A DNA stretch of 64,000 bases from Pseudomonas thivervalensis. GTDB lineage: Bacteria > Pseudomonadota > Gammaproteobacteria > Pseudomonadales > Pseudomonadaceae. Shown piece by piece: positions 1-8,851 of the stretch. The position numbers were made by a program, and so were the translations under genes. The stretch covers positions 310,001 to 374,000 of the forward strand of contig NZ_LHVE01000007.1 of NCBI RefSeq assembly GCF_001269655.1, read 5' to 3'. The notes under the pieces were generated by a model, which was given only the letters and a program-made list of their open reading frames with translations, was not told where the DNA came from and made no database searches. How positions within the stretch are numbered: position 1 is the stretch's first letter; each line of letters begins with the position of its first letter.

Positions 1-246
1 TCGGTCGCTGCGCCGCAAGCAGTGGAGCAGCCAGCCAAAACCCAGGGCGCCAAGGTCGATTTGAACGGGGCGGATGCCGCAACGTTGCAGCGCGAACTAT
101 CGGGGATAGGCAAGGGCAAGGCCGAGGCGATTGTTGCGTATCGGGAGAGTAATGGGCCGTTTTCTTCGGTGGAGGAGTTGTTGGAGGTCAAGGGGATCGG
201 CAAGGCGATTCTCGACAGGAACCGTGACAAGCTGGAAGTGAATTGA
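1..246 (+). CDS. ComEA-type helix-hairpin-helix DNA-binding protein (5' end outside window)
   Basis: The frame is open from base 1, so the gene starts before the window. A GTG lies at 22, but an Ala-rich stretch before it looks like the end of a signal peptide. The visible 81 residues carry a helix-hairpin-helix pair: LNGADAATL, then SGIGKGKAEAI, and VKGIGKAIL near the C terminus. This is the compact DNA-binding fold of ComEA, which in competent bacteria binds incoming double-stranded DNA in the periplasm. Pseudomonads keep such a short protein without being clearly competent, so the role here is inferred from the family only. A terminator follows directly. Confidence 0.85.
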   Translation, partial: SVAAPQAVEQPAKTQGAKVDLNGADAATLQRELSGIGKGKAEAIVAYRESNGPFSSVEELLEVKGIGKAILDRNRDKLEVN

Positions 247-262
247 GTTTGTGATTGAAGGA

Positions 263-288
263 GGCCGGTCGAATCGACTGGCCTTTTT
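263..288 (+). terminator. Intrinsic terminator after the ComEA-like gene
   Basis: GGCCGGTC and GACTGGCC form a stem with one G-T pair around a short loop, followed by five T. It lies 16 bases after the stop codon at 246. Confidence 0.75.
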
Positions 289-359
289 GCTATCTGGTAT
301 ATGCAAATACTGAAGGCTTCTCCATTGTTGGCATAAATAATGATTATCTACAGCCAACC

Positions 360-374
360 GATTGTTCAACAATC
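360..374. promoter_or_regulatory. Palindromic operator candidate before the GntR gene
   Basis: GATTGTTCAACAATC is a perfect palindrome with 7-base arms about a single central base, 15 bases before the ATG at 390. FadR/FCD-type GntR regulators bind short palindromes of the ATTGT/ACAAT kind, so autoregulation is a reasonable inference. Confidence 0.5.
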
Positions 375-389
375 CAAGGCCTCCCTTCC

Positions 390-1043
390 ATGATCAACAC
401 GCTCTCCCTCGCCGACCAGATCACCCTTGAGCTACGCGCCGACATCATCGGCGGTCGCCTGCTACCAGGCATGGCGCTGGTAGAGAACAACCTGGTCTCG
501 GCCTACAACGCTTCGCGCAACACCATCCGCGAAGCGCTACACCGCCTGGGCCAGGAAGGGTTGACCCGTTACGTGCGCAACAAAGGGGTGATGGTCCGAA
601 GGCTGGGTGTCGATGACGTGCGAGATCTGTTCAAGGTCCGCCGCGCCCTGGAGCTTCAAGCCATCCTGGGCAGCCAGCCATTGCGCGAGTATCAATCCGA
701 CCGGATGCTCGAGGCCCTCGAGGCGGCGGATCTGGCTCGGGAGCGTGAGGACTGGCGTTCGGTCGGTACCCATGGCTTGGCGTTCCATCAGCATGTCGTT
801 GGATTGATGCGCAGCCCGTTGCTCGATGAGTTTTTTACCAATGTGGTTGCACAACTGCGCCTGGTGTTTAGCACCGCGCCCGATGAGGCGTGCTTCCAGG
901 CTCCTTGGCTGGCGCGTGACCGGTGCATCCATGATTGGTTGGCCGAAGGCGACAGGCTGGCGGCTTACGAAGCGATGAGCCTTTACCTCGACGATTCCGA
1001 GCAATTGCTTTTGCAACTGCTCGCAGCTACCCATCACCCCTGA
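390..1043 (+). CDS. GntR family transcriptional regulator, FCD type
   Basis: A 217-residue regulator. Residues about 10-72 form the winged helix-turn-helix, with the GntR signature SRNTIREALHRL at 42-53. The rest is an all-helical FCD ligand domain of normal length. The frame is open back to 255, but the ATG at 390 gives the family's usual N terminus. The DUF1989 gene starts 16 bases after its stop, so the two are probably cotranscribed. The likely role is local control of the DUF1989 gene and perhaps of the facing ethanolamine-type permease; the ligand is unknown. Confidence 0.85.
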   Translation: MINTLSLADQITLELRADIIGGRLLPGMALVENNLVSAYNASRNTIREALHRLGQEGLTRYVRNKGVMVRRLGVDDVRDLFKVRRALELQAILGSQPLREYQSDRMLEALEAADLAREREDWRSVGTHGLAFHQHVVGLMRSPLLDEFFTNVVAQLRLVFSTAPDEACFQAPWLARDRCIHDWLAEGDRLAAYEAMSLYLDDSEQLLLQLLAATHHP

Positions 1044-1058
1044 TCAAGGACCCGCGCC

Positions 1059-1910
1059 ATGTACAAAGACTACCCAGCCGCCTACCAGGTCAGCAAAGGT
1101 TCAGCCCTGCAAGTGGACAAACCCTTCTACGACCGCATCCGCGCCCAGCAGGACAAGCGCACCCTGATCGAACAGTTCGAGGTGCCGATTCGCACCGGCC
1201 GCGCTTGGCACGTACCCGCCGGTCATGTGTTCCGCGTCACCACCCCTGTGGGCCCGCAGGTGGGGGACTTCAACGTCTGGAACGCCCACGATCCGCGGGA
1301 ACGCCTGTGGGCGGCGCGCACGCGTCAGCTTCAGGGTGCCCACGTCAGTACCCATGATCGTTTGTGGTCGAATCTGCCATTCCTGCGGCCGTTGGTGACC
1401 ATTACCGATGACAGCCTGGCCGGTTACGGCATTGATGAGCACGGCGGACGGCTGCACGATTTGTTGGGTACGCGCTGTGATCCCTATGTAAACAAGATGC
1501 TGACCGGCGAGGACTTCCATCATCACTGCCATTCGAACCTGACCCGTGCGGTGTTGCCCCATGGCCTGACGGAGTTCGATGTGCACGATGTACTGAATAT
1601 TTTCCAGTGCACCGGACTCAATCATGACGACATGTACTTCATGAAGGCCTGTCCGGCACAGAAGGGTGATTACCTGGAGTTCTTTGCCGAGATTGATCTG
1701 TTGTGCGCCCTGTCCACCTGTCCGGGTGGCGACCTGTCGCTGGCGATGTGGGGGCCGGACGCGCAGGATCCCCTCAGCGTTTGTCGCCCGCTGGGTGTGG
1801 AGATCTATCGATTGGAGGATTCATTGCTGGAAGGCTGGAGCCAGCCTGAGCGGGCGGCGTACAAGGGGTTGCATGGCTTGCACATTGCCAAGGCGGATTG
1901 GGAGAAGTGA
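1059..1910 (+). CDS. DUF1989 / urea carboxylase-associated family protein
   Basis: A 283-residue cytoplasmic protein with no signal peptide or membrane segment. It has the DUF1989 features: a cupin-like core with VPAGHVFRVTTPVGPQVGDFN near residues 52-72, a histidine cluster HHHCH at 154-158 and a GLNHDDMYF motif, which together look like a metal site. Relatives sit beside urea carboxylase or amino-acid and amine permeases and are linked to amine or amide breakdown. Here the neighbours are a GntR regulator and a permease of the ethanolamine type, so a part in amine or amino-alcohol use is inferred. The reaction is unknown. Confidence 0.8.
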   Translation: MYKDYPAAYQVSKGSALQVDKPFYDRIRAQQDKRTLIEQFEVPIRTGRAWHVPAGHVFRVTTPVGPQVGDFNVWNAHDPRERLWAARTRQLQGAHVSTHDRLWSNLPFLRPLVTITDDSLAGYGIDEHGGRLHDLLGTRCDPYVNKMLTGEDFHHHCHSNLTRAVLPHGLTEFDVHDVLNIFQCTGLNHDDMYFMKACPAQKGDYLEFFAEIDLLCALSTCPGGDLSLAMWGPDAQDPLSVCRPLGVEIYRLEDSLLEGWSQPERAAYKGLHGLHIAKADWEK

Positions 1911-1929
1911 TATAGCTGGCGCTGGCTTT

Positions 1930-2056
1930 GTAGGAGCTGGCGAAGCCTGCGATCTTTTGATCTTCGCTCCAGACTCAATTGATAGGGGAAAGATCGCAGC
2001 CTCGTTGCACTCGACAGCTCCTACAGACCCAGCGGGAGCGAGCTCCTTCGCCACAC
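1930..2056. repeat. REP-type repeat, GTAGGAGCTG family plus a partial GCGGGAGC unit
   Basis: An imperfect inverted pair: the left arm has GTAGGAGCTGGCGAAGCC and GCGATCTTTTGATC, the right arm GATCGCAGCC and CAGCTCCTACAG. A fragment of the second REP family (AGCGGGAGCGAGCTCC...CGCCACA) follows. Confidence 0.8.
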
Positions 2057-2063
2057 AAGCAGA

Positions 2064-2231
2064 TCAACGATCCTTCGCTTCCTTCGCATCCATTTCCGCA
2101 TTGCGTTCGGCAACACGCTTGCGCTGTTCATCCGTGAGTTCGACCTTGTTGGCGGTGTCGCGCAGCATCATCAGACCACCAACGATCGAGCCGATTGCAA
2201 CAATCAGAATCAACCAGGCATACCAGGGCAT
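2064..2231 (-). CDS. DUF2897 family small membrane protein
   Basis: A 55-residue protein starting MPWYAWLILIVAIGSIVGGL, with one N-terminal membrane helix (residues 3-23) and a short charged tail rich in Lys, Glu and Arg. This is the layout of DUF2897 proteins of gammaproteobacteria, whose function is unknown. The frame runs 31 codons further upstream, but the ATG at 2231 has an AAGGAGAG ribosome site. It is transcribed in the same direction as the permease whose stop lies 120 bases upstream of it. Confidence 0.75.
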   Translation of the reverse strand: MPWYAWLILIVAIGSIVGGLMMLRDTANKVELTDEQRKRVAERNAEMDAKEAKDR

Positions 2232-2351
2232 AGGGCTCTCCTTGAGGGGGCGATGGACGGACGAACCTTTCGCCGATCCATCGCACCTACCACTTATGAG
2301 CGAAGGTTGCTCGCAGTGGTTCAATACTACGCCCGTTCGGTTGGCTTCACC

Positions 2352-3716
2352 TCAAAGCCCGGTCAGCATCGCATCGGCGGGAGCGTCTGCACGCAGTTGG
2401 GCGGTGAGGATGAAGTAGACGAAGCCCACCGCCATGAAGCCGAGGAAAATCAGCCCGATCAGCGCGTTGAACCAGGCCATCGCCACCAGGCACACCACCG
2501 CCAGCACCAGGGCGATCCCCGGCACGATCGGGTAACCCGGTGCGCGGAAAGTACGTTCCAGGTTGGGTTCGGTTTTACGCAACTTGAACAGGCTGAGCAT
2601 GCTCATGATGTACATGACGATGGCACCGAACACGGCCATGGTGATCATCGCGGCGGTGAGGGTCATGCCGCCGAGGTTGATCAGGCCGTCGCTGTAGATT
2701 GCGGCAATGCCGATCAGGCCACCGGCGATGATCGCCCGGTGCGGCGTCTGGAAGCGTGACAGTTTGGCCAGGGAGGCGGGCAGGTAGCCGGCGCGGGCCA
2801 GGGCGAAGAACTGCCGCGAGTAACCCAGGATGATGCCATGGAAACTCGCCACCAGGCCGAACAGGCCGATCCACACCAGCATGTGCAGCCAGCCGGAGCT
2901 TTCGCCGACCACGGTTTTCATGGCTTGGGGCAGGGGATCGTTGATGTTCGACAGGGTGCGCCAATCGCCGACGCCGCCGGCAAAGAACATGACGCCCATG
3001 GCCAGGATCACCAAGGTCAGGATACCGCTGATATAGGCCTTGGGAATCGTGCGTTTCGGGTCCTTGGCTTCTTCGGCGGCCATGGCCGCGCCTTCGATGG
3101 CCAGGAAGAACCAGATGGCGAAGGGAATCGCGGCGAACATGCCGGCAATCGCCGGTGCGCCGAACACATCGGAACCGGCCCAGCCGTTCAGGGCGAAGCT
3201 GCTGAAACTGAACGCCGGGGCCACGACGCCCATGAACACCAGCAGTTCGGCCACCGCCAAGATGCAGACAATCAACTCGAATGTCGCGGCCAGCTTGACC
3301 CCGAGGATGTTCAGACCCATGAACACGATATAGGCGCCGACCGCGGCGTGTTTCGGGTCCAGCGCGGGGAACTGCACGTTCAGGTAGGCACCGATGGCCA
3401 GGGCAATGGCCGGCGGTGCGAAGACGAATTCGATCAGCGTCGCCAGCCCGGCAATCAACCCGCCTTTTTCGCCGAAGGCTCGACGGCTGTAGGCAAACGG
3501 CCCGCCGGCATGGGGAATGGCGGTGGTCAGCTCGGTGAAGCTGAAGATGAAGCAGGTGTACATGGCCGCCACCATGAAGGACGTCACCAGGAATCCCAGT
3601 GTCCCGGCGACGCCCCAGCCGTAGCTCCAGCCGAAATATTCGCCGGAAATCACCAGGCCGACGGCAATGCCCCATAAGTGCAGGGTGCCCAGGGTGGGTT
3701 TGAGTTGTGTGTTCAT
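2352..3716 (-). CDS. eat: Ethanolamine permease-type APC family transporter
   Basis: A 454-residue inner-membrane transporter with about 12 hydrophobic segments. The N-terminal ISGEYFGWSYGWG and the PHAGGPFAYSRRAFG motif near residue 70 are typical of the ethanolamine permease branch of the amino acid-polyamine-organocation superfamily. Family members import ethanolamine or related amines with a cation. The ATG at 3716 is chosen over an in-frame codon seven codons upstream because it has a GGGAG ribosome site. It faces the GntR and DUF1989 genes; no ethanolamine ammonia-lyase genes are in the window, so substrate assignment rests on sequence type. Confidence 0.8.
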   Translation of the reverse strand: MNTQLKPTLGTLHLWGIAVGLVISGEYFGWSYGWGVAGTLGFLVTSFMVAAMYTCFIFSFTELTTAIPHAGGPFAYSRRAFGEKGGLIAGLATLIEFVFAPPAIALAIGAYLNVQFPALDPKHAAVGAYIVFMGLNILGVKLAATFELIVCILAVAELLVFMGVVAPAFSFSSFALNGWAGSDVFGAPAIAGMFAAIPFAIWFFLAIEGAAMAAEEAKDPKRTIPKAYISGILTLVILAMGVMFFAGGVGDWRTLSNINDPLPQAMKTVVGESSGWLHMLVWIGLFGLVASFHGIILGYSRQFFALARAGYLPASLAKLSRFQTPHRAIIAGGLIGIAAIYSDGLINLGGMTLTAAMITMAVFGAIVMYIMSMLSLFKLRKTEPNLERTFRAPGYPIVPGIALVLAVVCLVAMAWFNALIGLIFLGFMAVGFVYFILTAQLRADAPADAMLTGL

Positions 3717-3885
3717 CGGTGGCTCCCCTCGATCCATAGCAAAAGCGCTAGGGCGGGTAGTGCAGTGGGCGTGCCAGTGTGGTGAAGGCAGTCGTAATGG
3801 ATGAAATCGTGTCGTATCGGGGATGTTCGCTGCGGGATGGCTTGGTTTTGTGCCCTAGTTGAGGGCGGCGTTGCCTGTTCTGGCG

Positions 3886-3982
3886 TCATCGCGAGCAGGC
3901 TCGCTCCCACAGGGGATCCTCAGTGGGCACGGACTCCATATACACAACAGAACCATTGTGGGAGCGAGCCTGCTCGCGATGA
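3886..3982. repeat. REP inverted pair (GTGGGAGCGAGC family) in the permease-kdpF gap
   Basis: TCGCGAGCAGGCTCGCTCCCACA at about 3889-3911 and its inverse at 3957-3979 flank a 45-base spacer. The remainder of the gene-less 3717-4110 stretch has no coding signal and must hold the promoters for the permease and the kdp operon, but no clear -35/-10 pair was settled on. Confidence 0.85.
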
Positions 3983-4110
3983 GGCCAGCCCAGCCAACAC
4001 TTTTTACGGATTCTTTACCCCCCAGCCCGGCTGTCGGTCTCGTTCCTTTACAGCCTCCCTGCCGACAATCACCCCACACACGGCACGACGCCGTACCACG
4101 GAGAAATCCC

Positions 4111-4200
4111 ATGAGTGTTCTGGACGGGGTGTCGCTGCTGCTGGCAGTGGCGCTGTTCATCTATCTGCTGGTTGCGCTGTTGCGCGCCGATCGGAATTAG
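4111..4200 (+). CDS. kdpF: KdpF, small subunit of the potassium-transporting ATPase
   Basis: A 29-residue hydrophobic peptide, MSVLDGVSLLLAVALFIYLL followed by a short polar tail, with one membrane helix. Length and form are those of KdpF, which stabilises the KdpABC complex. It starts 8 codons after a GGAG-like ribosome site and ends 8 bases before kdpA. It is normally missed by length-limited gene calling. Confidence 0.9.
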   Translation: MSVLDGVSLLLAVALFIYLLVALLRADRN

Positions 4201-4208
4201 GAGCGGCT

Positions 4209-5903
4209 ATGCACGGTTATGACTACGGGCTGATCCTTGCCTTTTTCGCCCTGGTGCTGATTCCGGCACCGTTCCTGGGGCGGTTTTACTACCGGGTGAT
4301 GGAAGGCCAGCACACCTGGCTTTCACCGATCCTCGGTCCGGTGGAGCGCGGTTGCTATCGCCTGGCCGGCGTCGATTCCGCCGTTGAGCAAAGCTGGCAG
4401 AAGTACACCCTGGCCTTGCTCGCGTTCAACCTGGCGGGTTTTGTCTTGCTGTTTGCGATTCTGCTGCTGCAAGGGTATCTGCCCCTCAATACCGAGCAAT
4501 TGCCCGGCTTGGAGTGGACCCAGGCCTTCAACACGGCCGTGAGTTTCATGACCAACACCAACTGGCAGTCCTACAGCGGTGAAGCGTCCCTGAGCTACCT
4601 GAGCCAGATGGTCGGCCTGACCGTGCAGAACTTCGTCAGCGCCGCCACCGGCCTGGCCGTGCTGGTGGCACTGTGTCGCGGCATCGGTCGCAAGTCCGCT
4701 ACGACGCTGGGTAATTTCTGGGTCGACATGACCCGCGCCACCCTCTATGGACTGTTACCGCTGTGCCTGCTGCTGGCGCTATTCCTGGTCTGGCAGGGCG
4801 TGCCGCAGACGTTCGCGCACTATGTGCACGGGGTCACGATGCAGGGCGTCGACCAGGTCATCCCGCTGGGGCCGGCCGCTAGTCAGATCGCGATCAAGCA
4901 ACTGGGCACCAACGGCGGCGGTTTCTTCGGCGTCAACTCGGCACACCCGTTCGAGAACCCGACGGCCTGGAGCAACCTGTTCGAAGTCGCGTCGATCATT
5001 CTGATTCCTGCCGCGCTGGTGTTCACCTTCGGTCACTACGTCAAGGACCTGCGCCAGAGCCGGGCGATCATCGCCTGCATGCTGGCCCTGTTCCTGATTG
5101 GCGGCGCCACCTCACTGTGGGCCGAATACCAGCCCAATCCGGCCTTGGACAACGCCAGCGTCGAACAGACCGCGCCACTGGAAGGCAAGGAAACACGCTT
5201 CGGCACCACCGCCACGGTGTTGTGGTCGGTGACTACCACGGCGGCGTCCAACGGCTCGGTCAACGCCATGCACGACAGCCTCAACCCGCTCAGTGGCATG
5301 GTGTCGCTGGTGAACATGATGGTCGGCGAGGTGATCTTCGGCGGCGTCGGGGCCGGGCTCTACGGCATGCTCTTGAACGTGCTCATCGCGGTGTTCCTGG
5401 CCGGCCTGATGATCGGTCGCACCCCGGAATACCTGGGCAAGAAGCTCGGGGCCCGAGAGGTGCAACTGTTGGTCGCAACGCTGCTGGTAATGCCCGTCAG
5501 CGTGCTGGTGCTGGGTGCTGTCGCCGCCAGCCTGCCCGGACCGGCCGCCGCCGTGAGCAACCCCGGCGCCCACGGTTTCAGCCAATTGCTGTACGCCTAT
5601 ACCTCGGCAGGGGCGAACAACGGTTCGGCATTTGCCGGCTTCGGTGCCAACACGCCATTCCATAACCTGATGCTCAGCCTGGGCATGTTGATTGGCCGGT
5701 TCGGCTACATCCTGCCAGTGCTGGCGTTGGCCGGCAGCCTGGCCTTGAAGAAGACCGCGCCGATTGGCCAGAACAGCTTTCCCACCCATGGCCCGCTGTT
5801 CGTGACTCTGCTGACCGTGACCATTCTGCTGGTGGGCGGCTTGACCTTCCTGCCGACCCTGGCCTTGGGGCCGATCGCCGAGCACCTGAGCATGGGTTTC
5901 TGA
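4209..5903 (+). CDS. kdpA: KdpA, potassium-binding subunit of K+-transporting ATPase
   Basis: 564 residues, the usual KdpA length, with about 10 membrane segments. The K+ selectivity-filter loops are visible, including [27 protein letters not shown] and [13 protein letters not shown]. KdpA binds K+ outside and passes it to KdpB. The ATG at 4209 has GAGCGG before it and follows kdpF by 8 bases. The in-frame extension to 3801 crosses a REP pair and is not coding. Confidence 0.97.
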   Translation: MHGYDYGLILAFFALVLIPAPFLGRFYYRVMEGQHTWLSPILGPVERGCYRLAGVDSAVEQSWQKYTLALLAFNLAGFVLLFAILLLQGYLPLNTEQLPGLEWTQAFNTAVSFMTNTNWQSYSGEASLSYLSQMVGLTVQNFVSAATGLAVLVALCRGIGRKSATTLGNFWVDMTRATLYGLLPLCLLLALFLVWQGVPQTFAHYVHGVTMQGVDQVIPLGPAASQIAIKQLGTNGGGFFGVNSAHPFENPTAWSNLFEVASIILIPAALVFTFGHYVKDLRQSRAIIACMLALFLIGGATSLWAEYQPNPALDNASVEQTAPLEGKETRFGTTATVLWSVTTTAASNGSVNAMHDSLNPLSGMVSLVNMMVGEVIFGGVGAGLYGMLLNVLIAVFLAGLMIGRTPEYLGKKLGAREVQLLVATLLVMPVSVLVLGAVAASLPGPAAAVSNPGAHGFSQLLYAYTSAGANNGSAFAGFGANTPFHNLMLSLGMLIGRFGYILPVLALAGSLALKKTAPIGQNSFPTHGPLFVTLLTVTILLVGGLTFLPTLALGPIAEHLSMGF

Positions 5904-5910
5904 GGACTTG

Positions 5911-7968
5911 ATGATGAATATGCCAATGAGCAAACCCGTCGCCGTCAAGGCGCCGGAACAACCGAAGACCCAGCTGTCGGCCCTCTGGCGGCCAGCGTTG
6001 GTGCAAGCTTTCGTCAAGCTCGATCCTCGCCAGTTGCACCGTGCACCGGTGATGCTGGTGGTGGAGCTGACCGCGATCCTCACCACCGTGTTGTGCTTCA
6101 TTCCCGACAGCGCCGTGCCAACCTTTGTCGCCGCGCAAATCGCCCTGTGGTTGTGGTTCACCGTGCTATTCGCCAACTTCGCCGAAGCCTTGGCAGAAGG
6201 ACGGGGCAAGGCCCGGGCCGACAGCCTGAAGGCCGGCAGTGAGGGCCTCAACGCCCGTCGCCAGACCGAGAGCGGGTTTGAAATCATCCCCGCCACCCGT
6301 CTGCGCAAAGGCGATGTGGTGCGCGTCGAGGCCGGCGATATGATCCCCGGCGACGGTGAAGTGATCGAAGGTATCGCCGCGGTCAATGAGGCGGCGATCA
6401 CTGGCGAGTCGGCGCCGGTCATCCGCGAGTCCGGTGGTGATCGCTCGGCCGTCACCGGCAATACGCGACTGGTCTCCGACTGGCTGCTGATACGCATCAC
6501 CAGCAATCCCGGCGAGTCCACCCTGGACCGCATGATCGCTTTGGTGGAAGGTGCCAAGCGCCAGAAAACGCCGAACGAGGTGGCGCTGGATATCCTGCTG
6601 ATCGGCCTGACGCTGATCTTCTTGCTGGTGGTGGTGACGCTGCAACCGTTCGCCCACTTCGCCAACGCCAGCCTACCGCTGGTGTTTCTGGTGGCGCTGC
6701 TGGTCACCTTGATTCCCACCACCATCGGGGGGCTGTTGTCGGCTATCGGCATCGCCGGGATGGACCGGTTGGTGCGTCTGAACGTGATCGCCAAATCCGG
6801 CCGCGCGGTCGAGGCGGCGGGGGACGTGCATGTGTTGATGCTGGACAAGACCGGCACCATCACCTTTGGCAATCGTCGCTGCACGGCGGTTTATGCCGCT
6901 CCCGGCGTGAGCGCCAAGGAGCTGGCCGAAGGCGCGCTGTTCGCCTCGTTGGCTGACGACACGGCCGAGGGCAAGTCCATCGTAGAGTACCTGCGAGGTT
7001 TGCACCCGCAGCCCGAGCCCGGCGTCGAAGCGCTGACGGCGGTGCCGTTCAGTGCCGAAACCCGTTTGTCCGGGGTCGACTATCAAGGCCGTATCTACCG
7101 CAAGGGCGCCGTGGACTCGTTGCTGGACTTCATCGGCCTGGCACGCAATGAGTTGCCGCAAGCACTGGCGCGGGAGGTCGACAAGATTGCCCAGAGTGGC
7201 GGCACGCCGTTGCTGGTGTGCGTGGACGGCAAGCTGCTCGGTGCTATCCATCTCAAGGACGTGGTCAAGCCCGGCATTCGCGAGCGTTTTGCCGAGCTGC
7301 GCAAGCTGGGGATCCGCACGGTGATGGTCACCGGCGACAACCCGTTGACCGCCGCCGCGATTGCCGCCGAGGCGGGGGTCGATGACGTGCTGGCGGAGGC
7401 CACGCCGGAGAAGAAACTGGCGCGTATCCGTCATGAGCAAAATGACGGTCGGCTCGTGGCCATGTGCGGCGACGGCGCCAACGACGCCCCGGCCCTCGCC
7501 CAGGCTGACGTCGGCATGGCGATGAACGACGGCACCCAGGCCGCGCGCGAGGCGGCCAACATGGTCGACCTCGACAGCGACCCGACCAAGCTGCTCGATG
7601 TGGTGCAGATCGGCAAGGAACTGCTAGTGACCCGTGGGGCACTGACCACTTTTTCCATCGCCAACGACATCGCCAAGTACTTTGCCATTTTGCCGGCGCT
7701 GTTCGCGTCGATTTATCCACAACTCGGCGTGTTGAACGTGATGCACCTGAGCAGCCCGCAGAGTGCGATTGTGTCGGCGATTGTCTTCAACGCCTTGATC
7801 ATCGTCGTGCTGATCCCCCTGGCCCTGCGCGGCGTGCGTGTGCAAGCAGCCAGCGCAGCGGCGTTGTTGAGGCGCAATTTGCTGATCTATGGCCTGGGCG
7901 GGATCGTGGTGCCGTTCGTGGGGATCAAGGCAATCGATATGTTGCTGACGGCGTTGCACCTGGTTTGA
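5911..7968 (+). CDS. kdpB: KdpB, P-type ATPase catalytic subunit
   Basis: 685 residues. P-type ATPase motifs are in order: TGES in the actuator domain near 168, the phosphorylated Asp312 in DKTGT, KGA in the nucleotide domain, and [16 protein letters not shown] in the hinge. It hydrolyses ATP to drive K+ through KdpA. Start codons at 5911 and 5914 are both possible after the GAGGA at 5902-5906. It starts 7 bases after kdpA. Unusually, a REP pair of about 135 bases separates it from kdpC. Confidence 0.97.
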   Translation: MMNMPMSKPVAVKAPEQPKTQLSALWRPALVQAFVKLDPRQLHRAPVMLVVELTAILTTVLCFIPDSAVPTFVAAQIALWLWFTVLFANFAEALAEGRGKARADSLKAGSEGLNARRQTESGFEIIPATRLRKGDVVRVEAGDMIPGDGEVIEGIAAVNEAAITGESAPVIRESGGDRSAVTGNTRLVSDWLLIRITSNPGESTLDRMIALVEGAKRQKTPNEVALDILLIGLTLIFLLVVVTLQPFAHFANASLPLVFLVALLVTLIPTTIGGLLSAIGIAGMDRLVRLNVIAKSGRAVEAAGDVHVLMLDKTGTITFGNRRCTAVYAAPGVSAKELAEGALFASLADDTAEGKSIVEYLRGLHPQPEPGVEALTAVPFSAETRLSGVDYQGRIYRKGAVDSLLDFIGLARNELPQALAREVDKIAQSGGTPLLVCVDGKLLGAIHLKDVVKPGIRERFAELRKLGIRTVMVTGDNPLTAAAIAAEAGVDDVLAEATPEKKLARIRHEQNDGRLVAMCGDGANDAPALAQADVGMAMNDGTQAAREAANMVDLDSDPTKLLDVVQIGKELLVTRGALTTFSIANDIAKYFAILPALFASIYPQLGVLNVMHLSSPQSAIVSAIVFNALIIVVLIPLALRGVRVQAASAAALLRRNLLIYGLGGIVVPFVGIKAIDMLLTALHLV

Positions 7969-7990
7969 GTCGTTGTGGCAGGTGAGGCCG

Positions 7991-8125
7991 TTGTGGCGAG
8001 GGAGCTTGCTCCCGCTGGGCTGCGAAGCAGCCCCAAGAAGCTGAATGCTATCTGCCCTGCACACCGCATTCGCTGATTTTCAGGGCTGCTGCGCAGCCCA
8101 GCGGGAGCAAGCTCCCTCGCCACAA
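7991..8125. repeat. REP inverted pair (GTGGCGAGGGAGC family) between kdpB and kdpC
   Basis: TTGTGGCGAGGGAGCTTGCT with GGGCTGCGAAGCAGCCCC on the left, and the inverse ending in GCTCCCTCGCCACAA on the right. The arms could fold into one long hairpin in the kdp mRNA. Confidence 0.85.
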
Positions 8126-8173
8126 ATAAGGTTTGCCTGGAAATCAGCTGTTTTCTTATTCGAGGGTTTTGAG

Positions 8174-8719
8174 ATGTCCACTCTGATTCGTCCGGCCTTG
8201 AGCCTGCTATTGCTAATGACCCTGATCACCGGTGTCGCCTACCCGTTGGTGGTCACCAGCGTGGCGCAAGTCGCCTTTCCCGCCCAGGCCAACGGCAGCC
8301 TGATCGTCGATGCTGCCGGCAAGGTGCGTGGCTCGACGCTGATCGCCCAGGATTTCACCGGTGATGCCTGGTTTCATCCACGGCCATCGGCCGGTGCCTT
8401 CGCCACAGTCGCCAGCGGTGCCAGCAATTTATCCCCGAGCAATCCGGCCCTGGCCACACGGGTGATCGATGACGCCGGCAAACTCCAGGTGCCCGGTCAG
8501 GGCCCGGTGCCGCTGGCATTGCTGACCACCTCCGCCAGCGGGCTGGATCCGCACTTGCCTCCGGCGGCGATTGCCTATCAACTGGCGCGAGTCGCCGCAG
8601 CGCGTAACTTGCCGGCCTCGACGTTGCAGGCATTGCTCGATGCCAATACCGAGCGACCCTTGGTGGGCCCACCGGTAGTGAATGTGCTGGCGCTGAACCT
8701 GGCCCTGGAAAAACTGTAA
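8174..8719 (+). CDS. kdpC: KdpC, assembly subunit of K+-transporting ATPase
   Basis: 181 residues, close to the family norm. One N-terminal membrane helix (about residues 8-30, [20 protein letters not shown]) is followed by a periplasmic domain with the KdpC features [26 protein letters not shown] and NVLALNLAL. KdpC is the third core subunit and increases ATP affinity of KdpB. The ATG at 8174 follows a GAGGGTTTTGAG stretch. REP pairs lie on both sides of the gene. Confidence 0.96.
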   Translation: MSTLIRPALSLLLLMTLITGVAYPLVVTSVAQVAFPAQANGSLIVDAAGKVRGSTLIAQDFTGDAWFHPRPSAGAFATVASGASNLSPSNPALATRVIDDAGKLQVPGQGPVPLALLTTSASGLDPHLPPAAIAYQLARVAAARNLPASTLQALLDANTERPLVGPPVVNVLALNLALEKL

Positions 8720-8724
8720 GAACC

Positions 8725-8815
8725 TGTGGGAGCGAGCTTGCTCGCGATGAGGGTATATCAGTCACTATCAATGTTGGCTGACCTGCCGCTATCGCGAGCA
8801 AGCTCGCTCCCACAG
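8725..8815. repeat. REP inverted pair (GTGGGAGCGAGC family) between kdpC and kdpD
   Basis: CTGTGGGAGCGAGCTTGCTC on the left and GAGCAAGCTCGCTCCCACAG on the right, with a short spacer. It begins 5 bases after the kdpC stop. Confidence 0.85.
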
Positions 8816-8851
8816 GGTGTCCGAACAATTTGAATAAGAGACTTTCCCAAC

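Noticed and set aside
2838..3677. Long plus-strand ORF opposite the permease gene
   Set aside because: Gly/His/Gln/Arg-rich composition typical of antisense frames in GC-rich genes; the opposite strand encodes a clear 12-helix transporter.
3886..3982. CRISPR-like regular repeats
   Set aside because: The repeats are inverted REP pairs with unequal spacers, scattered over gaps; no direct-repeat array with unique spacers and no cas genes were seen.
3801..4208. N-terminal extension of kdpA
   Set aside because: It would read through a REP pair and over kdpF; KdpA homologues start at the ATG at 4209.
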